This document shows positions 17,909 through 28,200 of a DNA stretch of 64,000 nucleotides, piece by piece. Both the position numbers and the translations under genes were made by a program. This DNA comes from MWDV01 sp002070715 (GTDB lineage: Bacteria > Verrucomicrobiota > Verrucomicrobiia > Limisphaerales > MWDV01), in contig DAONTI010000004.1 in the NCBI GenBank assembly GCA_035411585.1, positions 62,001-126,000 of the forward strand, written 5' to 3'. The notes beneath the pieces were generated by a model, which saw only the letters and a list, made by a program, of their open reading frames with translations, did not search any database and had not been told where the DNA came from. Within the stretch, counting starts at the first letter, position 1, and every line of letters begins with the position of its first letter.

Positions 17909-20857
17909 ATGAGACAGGTTTTGATGACAGTGGGGTTGACGGCCATGCTGGCCGTTCCGGCGGGGGCGCAACCCGATCCTCTCTGGGTAAACAACGGGGT
18001 TTACACTTTCCCGCCGCCGGTGGATGCCATCAGCGTGGTGAATAACGGAATAATCAACATTGCCACGTTGGCTCCGTTTGACACCTCGAATACGCGTAAT
18101 TTCACGAACAACGGCACCATGAACGGGATGGTGGGGTTCCGGTTCGACACGGTGCTCACCGGTCCCGGCGGCGGCGGCAATGCCACCCGCCAACCCGCGG
18201 TTAATTTCCACAATAAATCCGGGGCGACGGTCACGGCCCGCGACTCCTTTTTGGGCCCCAGCCGTTTGTCGGTTTTGGCCACGAACATCGTCAACCGCGG
18301 TTATCTTGGCGTGGGCGCCAATGGCGCCTTGCAACTCACCGCCACCAATGCCGACCTGTTTTACAGCGCGCTCGGCGCGGGGGCGATTGAACCGAGGGGC
18401 AGCGGCAACGATCTGGACGGCGGCCAGTTCAGTGCCGATGTGGCCATTTATGATTATTATTGGGGACAGACCAATGCCGACTGGAACAGCGCGAATTTGA
18501 TGATGGCCGAGGAGGATAATTTGTTTGTCGTGACCCCGCCGCATTATGTGGAAGCCGTGCAGGGCAGGGGGATGACGCAGTTTTACCTCGAAAATCCCAT
18601 TTCCGCCTTCTACACGAATTTTGTTGGCGGGCAGCGGTCGTTGACCCTGACCAACTTGGACGGCAGTGTCACGAATCTGCTCGTGGCCACCAATATCATC
18701 CGCCAGGCCGCCTTTGCCTCGGTGGCGGACACCAATATTGCCGTTGTCTTCCGGTTTGCTCCCAGCACGATTCCCACCAATCATTTTCAAACCGTCACGG
18801 CGGGACTGGCGTGGTCCACCACCAACCTGTTCACCGGCAAGCCGGCCATGACCACGCTCTACCTGCGGGATACGCTGGCCTCCTCCACCGCCCGCGGGTT
18901 GCTGGTCAACCCGGAGACCGGCAATACCTATCGGCCGGCGAATTATCTGCTCTCGCGCTTGGAACCCGGCGAGTTCGCCAACGGCAACTCGGGGAACGCG
19001 GCGCTGACGAATAATTTCCTGTACGAAGAGGATTTTACCAACCGCATCGTGGGGGGCGCCTACGCCGGCTACAGCGCTTCGGTGGACAACATCTATTCCC
19101 GGCCGCCGGAGATTGCGGGGGGCACCGTCACCAATCTGCCCGGGCGGGTGATCATTAACGCGCAGAATCTGAACCTGGAGGAAGCAGCCGTTCGCGCCGA
19201 GGGCTATGTGGACATCAAGACCCGGCATTTGGTGTCTTCCACCAACGCCATCGTGGATAGCGAACATTTAATTTATGATCTGGCCTCGACCAATGGGCTG
19301 TTGGTGATGACCGATCTCGCCAAGGAAACCGTGGCCCGCATGCGGGGCGATCTCTACGTTTGGAGCGGCGTTTGGCAGAATGAATTGATTGAATCGTACA
19401 CCAGCTACAACCTCCCCGACCCCGATGACGAGGAGGGGGGCGAACCCGAGGAAGTGGTCATTACCAATGTGGTCCGGGTGGGCATCCATGCCTTGATGAT
19501 CAGCGCGGATTACGTGCTCACCGAATTGCCGGTGATTACCCATGACCTGAAGTTGCGCAGCCGGCAGGCGGACGGGGTCCAGCCGGGCGATATTATCATG
19601 GCGGACCCGGTGACGGTGGCGCGCGGCTTCTACCTGGACGGGGAAAGCTTCACCATGAGCGACCGTCTGATCCTGTCCGGCGAAGTGCAGGACTGGATTT
19701 GGACCAATGCGCCGGGGGTGATGTACTTGACCAACACCGGATTCCTGGAGGTGCCGAACGAATTGCACCTGGGTAATGATCGGTCCCAGCCGTACGAGGC
19801 CATCGTCAACCAGGGGATCATCAGCGCCTACGGGCATAATTATCGAACGCGCTATTTTGAAAACCGCGGCACCAATTTCGCCGGCGCCAGCGTCACGGTG
19901 ACCGCCGAGGATGCCAAATTGGACGACGGCCAATTTGTGGTGGATGGCAACCTGACGTTCACGGGAGGCATATTGCGGATGCGCGAACATGCCTTGGATG
20001 TCAGTTCCGGCACGTTGTACCTGGATTTGAGCACCAGCTTGGGCGACACCGGGGGCGGCGCCAATAATACCATTGCGGTGGGGGATGGCTTTTGGTTGAT
20101 GCAAAAACCGGCCACCGGAGACTTGCTGGGCACGCGGCTATTGACGGCGGTGTCGGCGTCCCGGGTTGCGGACCATTATTGGGCGGCGGAAGACCGCGGC
20201 CCGGTGGGGGCGGGATTCCTCAATAACGTGGCCATCGGGCGCCTGACCCTGTCGGCCGCTGTGCGCGGCAAACTGCGTTTCTACGGCGTGGGGAGTGGCC
20301 GGGCGCTGTACGTGGATTATTTGGAATTGGATACCTATGTGGCCAATAATTTGGAAACCGCGGTCCACATTGATCCAGGATTCAAAATCTATTTTGCCGA
20401 TGCCAACGTGCGGCCCGAGGAGTTGGATGGGAAGTTCGGTGGCCGGTTGATCTGGGTGAGGGATTTCGCCGGACCGAACAGTTCGGTGTCCGTTGTTTTG
20501 CCCGGGGGCAAACGGATCAAGGTCAACCGGGGCGTGTTGACCAGCACGATCATTGATTCCGACGCTGACGGGCTGGCCAATGCGTATGACCCCAGCCCCT
20601 TCGATCCGGTGCCGCTGGGCGGTGTCACGCTGGTGAGTACGTCGGCGCCGCCGCAGGCGCTGATTACGTGGCGGGCGGCGGCCAACACCGTTTATTATTT
20701 GGAATACCGGACCGATCTGTCCCCGCTGGCGGCGGGCGGGTGGCAGCCGCTGTTGGTGTTTACCAATCAGGCCACCACCAATGGTTGGATTACGGTGGAA
20801 GACCCGCTTCCCGTCGGTACCGATCCGCGTTATTACCGGCTTTATTATCGGCCCTGA
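17909..20857 (+). CDS. Very large exported protein, unknown function
   Basis: The 982-residue protein begins with a clear signal peptide (MRQVLMTVGLTAMLAVPAGAQ). Most of it is beta-rich, with recurrent Asn-Asn-Gly/Asn-Thr segments that suggest a solenoid: for example an early run that repeats NNG before TMN and phrases such as INRG/VNRGYLGVGANG. Near residue 885 a calcium-binding type segment (DSDADGLANAYDPSPFDP) precedes the recurrent C-terminal module, which ends PRYYRLYYRP. It follows the previous gene by 39 bases. No enzymatic motif was seen; a surface or matrix role is the simplest guess. Confidence 0.75.
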   Translation: MRQVLMTVGLTAMLAVPAGAQPDPLWVNNGVYTFPPPVDAISVVNNGIINIATLAPFDTSNTRNFTNNGTMNGMVGFRFDTVLTGPGGGGNATRQPAVNFHNKSGATVTARDSFLGPSRLSVLATNIVNRGYLGVGANGALQLTATNADLFYSALGAGAIEPRGSGNDLDGGQFSADVAIYDYYWGQTNADWNSANLMMAEEDNLFVVTPPHYVEAVQGRGMTQFYLENPISAFYTNFVGGQRSLTLTNLDGSVTNLLVATNIIRQAAFASVADTNIAVVFRFAPSTIPTNHFQTVTAGLAWSTTNLFTGKPAMTTLYLRDTLASSTARGLLVNPETGNTYRPANYLLSRLEPGEFANGNSGNAALTNNFLYEEDFTNRIVGGAYAGYSASVDNIYSRPPEIAGGTVTNLPGRVIINAQNLNLEEAAVRAEGYVDIKTRHLVSSTNAIVDSEHLIYDLASTNGLLVMTDLAKETVARMRGDLYVWSGVWQNELIESYTSYNLPDPDDEEGGEPEEVVITNVVRVGIHALMISADYVLTELPVITHDLKLRSRQADGVQPGDIIMADPVTVARGFYLDGESFTMSDRLILSGEVQDWIWTNAPGVMYLTNTGFLEVPNELHLGNDRSQPYEAIVNQGIISAYGHNYRTRYFENRGTNFAGASVTVTAEDAKLDDGQFVVDGNLTFTGGILRMREHALDVSSGTLYLDLSTSLGDTGGGANNTIAVGDGFWLMQKPATGDLLGTRLLTAVSASRVADHYWAAEDRGPVGAGFLNNVAIGRLTLSAAVRGKLRFYGVGSGRALYVDYLELDTYVANNLETAVHIDPGFKIYFADANVRPEELDGKFGGRLIWVRDFAGPNSSVSVVLPGGKRIKVNRGVLTSTIIDSDADGLANAYDPSPFDPVPLGGVTLVSTSAPPQALITWRAAANTVYYLEYRTDLSPLAAGGWQPLLVFTNQATTNGWITVEDPLPVGTDPRYYRLYYRP

Positions 20858-20926
20858 CGGGCCGGCCCGGGCGCGGCGCCCCCTCACCCGGGGTGTGGGG
20901 CGCCGTCCGGCGACACAGCTTTGGAT

Positions 20927-23900
20927 ATGAGTATGAAGCGTTTTACACGGATGGCCCTGCTCTTGGGCATCGCGCCGTTCTTCGTGGCGGCATCAGAGAC
21001 CCAATATGTCACCATCGGCGGCCACGCAGCGCATCCCACGCGGATTCTGGCGAAGCGCAAGGCGGGCCAGGTTGAGCAGGCCGCCGCCGACTTGCTCGAC
21101 GGGCAAAAATTGCAGGTGGTCCGGCAATTCAAACTGGTGCCGGGATTGCAAGTGCTGGAACCGATCGCTCCCCCGATCTCCGCGGCGGGGGACGAGACGG
21201 CCGATGAAGCGCTCCTGAATCGCATTGCAGCGTTGCGCGCCTCCGACCAGTTCGAATATGTCGAGCCCGATTACACCGTCTATGCCCAGCTTCAGCCGAC
21301 GGATGAGAAGTTTCAGGACGGCACCTTGTGGGGGTTGAAGAACAGCGGGGGCAAAGGGGGCGTGCTGGGCGCGGACATTGATGCGGAGCGCGCGTGGGAT
21401 ATAACGACCGGGTCCACCAATGTCATTGTGGCGGTGATTGACTCCGGCATCCGTTATACGCACCAGGACTTGGCGGCGCAGATGTGGGTCAATCCGGGGG
21501 AAATTCCCGGAAACGGCATTGACGATGACGAAAACGGTTACGTGGATGACGTGTACGGCATCAATGCCGCCCAGGGTACGGGCGATCCGATGGATGATAA
21601 CGATCACGGGACTCATTGCGCGGGGACCATTGGCGCGATGGCCAACGGCGGCGGACCGCATGTGGGGGTGGCGTGGAATGTGCGTTTGATGGCGCTGAAA
21701 TTCCTCGGGGCGGATGGAACCGGGTCAACGTCCGCCGCCATCGAGTGCTTGGATTACGCCGTGGCGATGGGCGCCAAGATTTCCAATAACAGTTGGGGCG
21801 GGGGCCCCAAAAGCGAGGCGCTTTATGACGCGCTGGTGCGGGCCCGGGAAGCCGATCACCTGTTTATCGCCGCCGCCGGCAACTCTGGGACCGACAACGA
21901 CATCCTCCCGCAGTATCCCTCAAACTACGAACTGGACAACGTCATCGCGGTGGCGGCCTTGGATCGGCGGGACCGGTTGGCCCGGTTTTCCTGCTACGGA
22001 TTGACCTCCGTGGACCTCGGCGCGCCGGGGGTGGAAATTTACTCCTCCACTTCCGGATCCGACAGTGAATACAAAGTGTTTCAAGGCACCAGCATGGCGA
22101 CGCCGCATGTCTCGGGGGTGGCGGCTCTGGCCCTCGCCAAATATCCCCAGGCCACCTACGACGAATTGCGTGATCTGTTGTTGATGACCACGGTTCCCGT
22201 GGCCGCGCTCCAAGACAAAACCACCACGGGCGGCCGGGTCAACGCGTACAATGTCCTTTCCGCCGCGCCCAGCGGGAAGCTGGACCTGTCTGTCACCCCG
22301 CCGCCGGGCGCGGCAATCCTGGCGCCCTCAGAGCAGGAATTTTTTGTGCGGGTGACGGATTTGTTCCGGATCACCGACGCCACCGTGACCGCCACGGTTT
22401 CCACCAACGGGGAATTCTACACCGACTTGGAATTTCAGAATGACGGAACGGATCCGGATGAGACAGCCGGCGACGGCATTTATTCCGCCCGGCTGGATAT
22501 TCCCCGCACCGCCACCAATCTGGTGCTGACCATCACCGCCACGGCGCCCGACAAAATTCCCGGTACCGCCGTGGTGAACTATGATTGTGTGACGGTGCCG
22601 CAGAACGACAATTTTGACAGTCCGGGCAAGATTCCGGCCGGCGGCGCCGCCCTGATCACCACCACCCGTTTTGCCACCATGGAGCCGGGGGAACCGCTGC
22701 ACGCGGGCGTGTTTTCGGTGGATCACTCCCTCTGGTGGACCTGGTCGCCCAGCACGGCGGGCCGGGCGATTTTGGATCCGGCGGGCAGTCAGTTTGACAC
22801 CGTCCTGGCAGTTTACACCGGCACCAATTTGCTCACCCTCACCCCGGTGGCCTCGGTGGACGATGTGGGGCGCCTGAAGCAGGGCTACCTTTTTTTCGAT
22901 GCCCAAGCTGGCAAGACCTACCGCATTGTTGCCGCCGGAAAGAACGCCCAGGAAATGGGTACCCTCCGGTTGCGCGCGCAGATGGGCGGTTTGCCGGATA
23001 CCAATGCGCCGTCTGTCAGCATTGTCTCGCCGATCGAAGGAACGATGTTGACCACCAATTTCCTCATGTTGAGCGGCATCGCTTTTGATCCGCAGCCCAA
23101 CGCCTCGGGCATCAGCCAGGTGGACGTGCGTTTGAACGACGATCTCCTGGCCGTAACGGCCCAGGGGACCACCAATTGGACCGTGCCGTTGCTTCTGAGG
23201 CCGGGCTTTAACACCGTGGCGGTCTGGGCGCGCGATTATGCCGGCAACCGTTCGACCGCCAAGACCCGGAGCTTGATATACGCTCCCCAGTTACCCGCCA
23301 ATGATCACTTCAATTTGGCGACACCGTTGGTTGACGACAACGGGACAATCACGATCAACACCTACCCGGCCACCAAGGAATACGGCGAACCCAACCACGC
23401 GGACAACGACGGCGGTCACTCGGTTTGGTGGCGGTTCACGCCGACGGAAAGCGGTTTGCTGGAACTAACCACGGCCGGTTCGGAATTCGACACCCTGCTG
23501 GGCATCTACACCGGCAATCGGGTTGACGCGTTGACCAAGGTGGCCGCCAGTGATGATCTGGATTGGGAAAATTTCCACAGTGAAATCCAGCAGGCGTTGG
23601 TCGCCGGCCAGACCTATTCCATCGCGTTGGATGGTTACGCCGGGGCGGCGGGCGAGGCCATCCTCAGCTACCAGTTCACGCCGATGCCGGTGTATAAACT
23701 CACGGTGAATCCCCCCGTCGGCGGCACCGTCTCCCCCGGGTCGGGATATTACGTGAGCAACGCGGTGGTTACCCTCCTGGCCACGCCGGACTTGCTGCAG
23801 GATTTCGTCGGGTGGAGCGGCGCCATCGCGTCGTTGGATAATCCGCTGGTCTTCAACATAACCAGCCCGGTGACGTTGACCGCGAACTTTGCCCCCAAAG

Positions 23901-24535
23901 TGTTTGCGGATGATTTCGAGAAGGGTGAGTTTGACACGGAACGGCTTGATTGGGATCTCGAAGGGGACGCGGGGAATGTGCCGTGGACGGTGCAGAGCGA
24001 TATTGTCAGCCAAGGCCAGTTTGCCGCCCGGTCGGGCGCGATCGGTCACGGTCAGGCCAGCACCCTGGCGTTGACCGTCCGGAGCACCGGCGGGACCGGT
24101 GCGTTTGATCTGCGCGTCAGCTCGGAAGCCAACTGGGATTACCTGGAATTTTACATTGGCGACGAATTGGTGGAGCGCTGGTCCGGTGAAGTTGACTGGC
24201 AATCGTATCAATTTGAACTGCCGGCGGGCCTGCAGACGTTGGCGTGGCGCTATGTCAAGGATGTCTCCGGCGTGGGCGGATGGGACGCGGCGTTTATTGA
24301 CAATCTGGAACTGCCGTTGGTGCCCACCACGTTCCTGATCACCAACGTGCGGCGGGGTGCGTTTGATGTTCAGACCACCGGCCAGTCGAATCTGGAGTTC
24401 TATATCCAAGCCTCCCCGGATTTGTTGCACTGGAGCAACGTGGCCACCAACCGGACGGCGGATCACCCGATTCCGTTTACCGATCCCGAGGCGGTGACGA
24501 ACGGGATGCGTTTTTATCGCGCTTTCAGGCCGTAA
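20927..24535 (+). CDS. Multidomain secreted subtilisin-like (S8) protease
   Basis: I use the ATG at 20927; the ATG at 20933 is equally possible, while the frame's first start is a TTG at 20921. The ~1202-residue protein has a signal peptide and an inhibitor-like propeptide. Its S8 catalytic domain has Asp172 (VAVIDSGIRYTH), His227 (DNDHGTHCAG) and Ser389 (QGTSMATPHVSG). The catalytic domain is followed by a beta domain, two homologous ~115-residue PPC-like domains (NDNFDSP...SLWWTWSPSTAG and NDHFNLA...SVWWRFTPTESG), a bacterial repeat domain (VNPPVGGTVSPGSGYY), a jelly-roll domain and the C-terminal FYRAFRP module. It could process the three exported proteins encoded just upstream. Confidence 0.88.
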   Translation: MSMKRFTRMALLLGIAPFFVAASETQYVTIGGHAAHPTRILAKRKAGQVEQAAADLLDGQKLQVVRQFKLVPGLQVLEPIAPPISAAGDETADEALLNRIAALRASDQFEYVEPDYTVYAQLQPTDEKFQDGTLWGLKNSGGKGGVLGADIDAERAWDITTGSTNVIVAVIDSGIRYTHQDLAAQMWVNPGEIPGNGIDDDENGYVDDVYGINAAQGTGDPMDDNDHGTHCAGTIGAMANGGGPHVGVAWNVRLMALKFLGADGTGSTSAAIECLDYAVAMGAKISNNSWGGGPKSEALYDALVRAREADHLFIAAAGNSGTDNDILPQYPSNYELDNVIAVAALDRRDRLARFSCYGLTSVDLGAPGVEIYSSTSGSDSEYKVFQGTSMATPHVSGVAALALAKYPQATYDELRDLLLMTTVPVAALQDKTTTGGRVNAYNVLSAAPSGKLDLSVTPPPGAAILAPSEQEFFVRVTDLFRITDATVTATVSTNGEFYTDLEFQNDGTDPDETAGDGIYSARLDIPRTATNLVLTITATAPDKIPGTAVVNYDCVTVPQNDNFDSPGKIPAGGAALITTTRFATMEPGEPLHAGVFSVDHSLWWTWSPSTAGRAILDPAGSQFDTVLAVYTGTNLLTLTPVASVDDVGRLKQGYLFFDAQAGKTYRIVAAGKNAQEMGTLRLRAQMGGLPDTNAPSVSIVSPIEGTMLTTNFLMLSGIAFDPQPNASGISQVDVRLNDDLLAVTAQGTTNWTVPLLLRPGFNTVAVWARDYAGNRSTAKTRSLIYAPQLPANDHFNLATPLVDDNGTITINTYPATKEYGEPNHADNDGGHSVWWRFTPTESGLLELTTAGSEFDTLLGIYTGNRVDALTKVAASDDLDWENFHSEIQQALVAGQTYSIALDGYAGAAGEAILSYQFTPMPVYKLTVNPPVGGTVSPGSGYYVSNAVVTLLATPDLLQDFVGWSGAIASLDNPLVFNITSPVTLTANFAPKVFADDFEKGEFDTERLDWDLEGDAGNVPWTVQSDIVSQGQFAARSGAIGHGQASTLALTVRSTGGTGAFDLRVSSEANWDYLEFYIGDELVERWSGEVDWQSYQFELPAGLQTLAWRYVKDVSGVGGWDAAFIDNLELPLVPTTFLITNVRRGAFDVQTTGQSNLEFYIQASPDLLHWSNVATNRTADHPIPFTDPEAVTNGMRFYRAFRP

Positions 24536-24581
24536 CCTTGATACGGCTTCCGGCGACGGAGGAAAATCACACAGATTCAAG

Positions 24582-24608
24582 GGCGCGGTGTGGTCACCGC
24601 GCCTTTTT
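24582..24608 (+). terminator. Strong terminator between the S8 protease and coaE
   Basis: A perfect 9-bp stem, GGCGCGGTG (24582-24590) with CACCGCGCC (24595-24603), closes TGGT and is followed by TTTTT (24604-24608). The coaE ATG is only 12 bases further, so the hairpin occupies the place where coaE's promoter and leader would be expected. Confidence 0.9.
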
Positions 24609-24620
24609 ATTGACGCGAAG

Positions 24621-25241
24621 ATGAAACTGGTTGGACTCACCGGCGGCGTGGGCATGGGCAAGACCACGGTGGAAGGGTTGCTCCGAGAACGCGGCGTGCC
24701 CGTCGTGGATACGGATGTCCTGGCCCGTCAGGTCGTGGCGGCGGGTCAGCCGGCTTTGGTCGAAATCCAGCGGGTGTTTGGTCCGGAGGTCATTGCCCCG
24801 GACGGACAATTATTGCGCGCGGTTATGGCCCGGCGTGTTTTTGCAGATCCCCTCGCCCGCCAACAACTCGAGGCCATCACTCATCCCCGCATCCGGGAAC
24901 TGTGGCGGGAGCAGGTGGCCGCGTGGCGGGCGCGGGGAACGGCGCTGGGCGTCGTAGCCATCCCGCTGCTCTTTGAAGTCGGGGCGGAGAAAGAATTTGA
25001 CGCGGTGCTTTGCGTAGCCTGCACGGCGGTCACACAGCGCCAACGCTTGCTGGCGCGCGGCTGGAGTGAGAAACAAATTCAGCAACGCATCGCCGCCCAA
25101 TGGCCGATCGAACGGAAAATGGAGCGGACGGATTATGTCGTCTGGAACGAAGGCGAATTGACCGGGCTTACGGCGCAACTGGAACACATCCTTCGGCTCA
25201 TGCCTTGCGCCAACGGAGAGGCCGCCGCTGCCGACGGCTAA
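24621..25241 (+). CDS. coaE: Dephospho-CoA kinase
   Basis: This 206-residue protein catalyses the last step of CoA synthesis, the phosphorylation of dephospho-CoA. The P-loop is GGVGMGKT (residues 8-15), followed by the substrate-binding VVDTDVLARQVV, then VFADPLARQQLEAITHPRI and VVAIPLLFEVGAE, all typical of CoaE. The ATG at 24621 gives the expected start MKLVGLTGG; a GTG 33 bases upstream lies inside the terminator stem and is rejected. It stands alone, with a convergent glycosidase gene 38 bases downstream. Confidence 0.95.
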   Translation: MKLVGLTGGVGMGKTTVEGLLRERGVPVVDTDVLARQVVAAGQPALVEIQRVFGPEVIAPDGQLLRAVMARRVFADPLARQQLEAITHPRIRELWREQVAAWRARGTALGVVAIPLLFEVGAEKEFDAVLCVACTAVTQRQRLLARGWSEKQIQQRIAAQWPIERKMERTDYVVWNEGELTGLTAQLEHILRLMPCANGEAAAADG

Positions 25242-25279
25242 TCCCGATTCCATTTTCCGCGAGGTGGCGGGTACCCTGT

Positions 25280-28200
25280 CTATTGCCCCAGCCCCGACTG
25301 AACCAGCAGTTGCACCGGCCCGAAAAGGCCGCTCGCGCTCAACGGCGTGTCCGGGGTGAATTTGCGGATGTTGGTCCGGGTTCGTCGTTGGTCGGCGGGG
25401 AGGGAGGCGTCGCCAATAATCCGGTTGGGCCAGAAATTAATGACGCGAATCTCCAGTTCGTTTTTGCCTGGCTTGACGGCGGTGGTGATGTCCACGCGGA
25501 AAGGCGGCGCCCAGACGATGCCGCACGACCGGCCGTTCACGCGGACCTCGGCCAGTTCGCGAAGCATGCCAAGGTCCAGGTAAAGAGGTTTTGTTTGAGA
25601 AACCGGGGTCGCCGCCGGGAGGTCGAAGGATTTCACGTAGGTCGCCGCGCCGGAATAAAACTTGATGCCGGGTTCGGGATGCTCGGTCCAACTGATTAAC
25701 CGATCAAATTGCGCGGTCGCCGGCCCGCCCCATTCCGGAGCAAATTTCACCGCCCAGTCGCCGGTCAGTTCGCCGAGGGACCGGAACGCCGGCTGGTTGT
25801 CGGGCGTGGTGGGGGGATGCGCCGCGGCGGGTTCCCGGAAAACAACGAACCACGAACCGTATGGCGCGAAGGTCAACGGCACGGCGGTTCGTCCGTCTAC
25901 CTCCGTGTAAGCGGCGGCGAACTGATGTTCGCCGGTGACGGGATTCCACAGTTCCGGCGCCTTGCCCGTCACCCGGAAGGTGCCGGTGACGTTCTCCGTG
26001 CGGTTCGAGCGGCTGGCCACAAAGTAGATCTCGGTGGCGCCGTCCCGGCGATGGATGTAATCAATGAAGGCGTCGGGGTTCTCCGCGCGGAACTCGAAAT
26101 CCGGCGCTACGCCATCCGCCTGCAGGATGGCGCGGGCATTTTTGCCGCTGATCACCCGGCCCGTTCCGGGCGGCGTCGCGCCCCACAGCGTCTCTGCCAG
26201 TTTTCTCACTTCGGCATCGCATTGCGGATAATCCGTGAGCGATTGTTCCCGCACCGGCTTCGGCCCCACCACGGTGGCCCCGGCGGCAACAAGTTCCTTC
26301 ACCTTCCGCAGCACCGGCAGCGAGATCACGTTGCGTTCGGGCAGCACCAGCAGGCGGTAACTCAGGCCGTCCGGCAGCACCAGACGTCCCGCCTTCACGG
26401 ACAGGCGGTTGAGGATGACTTCGCTGGTGACGACATCGTAATCGTAACCCGGAAGAATTTTGGCCGGATCGCTGCTCTTGAGCTGGGCAAAGTTTGGGAC
26501 ATGATCGCCGTAGTAATACGCCACGTCGGCGACAAACACCCCCTGTTGCAGCATAAACTGGCAGCGATTGAGATAATCAAAGAACGGTCCGGACTCCCGC
26601 CACCACGTCGCGTTGGGATTCAGGTGGGTGCCGGCAAAGTATTGCTGCCCCGGCAGACCCTCGCTGGCCGGGGAGCAGACGAACGCGTGCCAGACGAGCA
26701 GGTTCAATCCCTCGCACAACGCCTGGTCGAACGATGGTTTCAGGTTGTCCCAAAGGGTTTCCTGCCAATGCGGGCCAATGGTGGTAAAGCCTTCGGCGAG
26801 GACCAGCTGGCGGCCATAGGTGTGCGCGGCGGACGCCGGTTGTTTGACAAAAAAGCGGTTGGCGTCGCCGACCCGGTGCCGCCACGACCACGCCCAGAAC
26901 TCGCTCATCGGCGCGTCGGTGTAGCCCAGGCATTGCTGGGCGTCAATCGGCACCGCATGCGGGCCACCGCTTTCCGGATGGATCAACATCCCGTGCCGGT
27001 GCGCGCCTTCCTTGAACAGCCGGTAATGGTTGTCAATCGCCAGATCCCCCATGGTGCGCCGGAAATCGTGCAGAAACCGGTTGCTCTCCTCGCGGCTGTT
27101 CACAATGCGCCCGGTGATCACCGGCAGCCACGGAAGCAGGTCGTAGCCCCGCCGCCGGCGAAACTCCTCGCGCAACGTCGGTGTCCAGTTCGCCACCTCG
27201 ACCTCCCAACTGTCGGTGTGCAAATACTTCAACGTCCGGCCCGCGAGCGGCCCCGCGTCCGCAATCAGCGGCGCCACCACCGCGTTCCAGTAGCGGGTGA
27301 AGGCGCCGGCGTCGAACGGATCCAGCGCGTAACCGTCCCAGCCTTCGCTGCAGGTGGAGACGCGGCAATGATCGTTCAACGTGCAGCCCAGCCGGAGCAC
27401 CCGCCACAAGCCGTCCGGGGCCGTCCAGCGCAAAATGCCGTCCGCCCCCCAATGCGCGGTTAAATCCAGGACTTCGGTCGCGCGCATGTCGGCTTCACCC
27501 GGTTGCTCGGGCCCTTCCGCGAACAGGGGACTGGAGTCCGGCGCGGAGAACGGCACCAGCGGTTTTAGCAGCGCCTTTTCCAGCCAATGCTGGAGCGGCG
27601 GATGCGTGCGGCTTTCGTCCTGCGGCCAATGACCGTCCGGCCCGGTCAAACGCAGTTCGGCAATCTGCACGTTGCGCGGCGTGTCGGGGAAGCGGGGATC
27701 GTAAGCGCTCCGGCAGACGACGCGGAAATGCCGGGCGCGGACTTCCGGAAAAGAAATCCGTGCTGCGCCTTGCGGGGACAGGGAAAATTTTTGCACGGTT
27801 TGAAACCGCCCGCTGTCATCCGACGCTTGCACTTCCCCGTCCCGCGGGCCATAGCCCGGCCGCGGGGTCAACTTCAATTCGCGGGCCCGGACCGGCTGGG
27901 CGAAATTCAGTTGTATCCATTCCGGTCGTTCCGGGGAGAGGCCCTGGCCGGGGATGGTGTTGGCGGAAACCCAATAAGTGTCGGCGCTTTGATCCACGGC
28001 CTGCGCGGCGGGATGTTCTGGTTGTTGGGAGCTGACGGTGACGCCGCTCAAAAGCTGGTTCGTCGCCCGCGCGGCCGGGAGGCGGTAGGCGAGCACGAAT
28101 AAATCCCGGTAGTAACCATCCCGTCCCTTGGGTTGCGGCAGCGGCTGGCTCAACTGGGTCCCGCCGGTCACCTGGGTTTCGGTCCACACCAACTTCTTGG

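Noticed and set aside
18001..20104. Long minus-strand frames opposite the 17909-20857 gene
   Set aside because: Shadow frames rich in Arg/Gly/His/Gln; no start signals or motifs.
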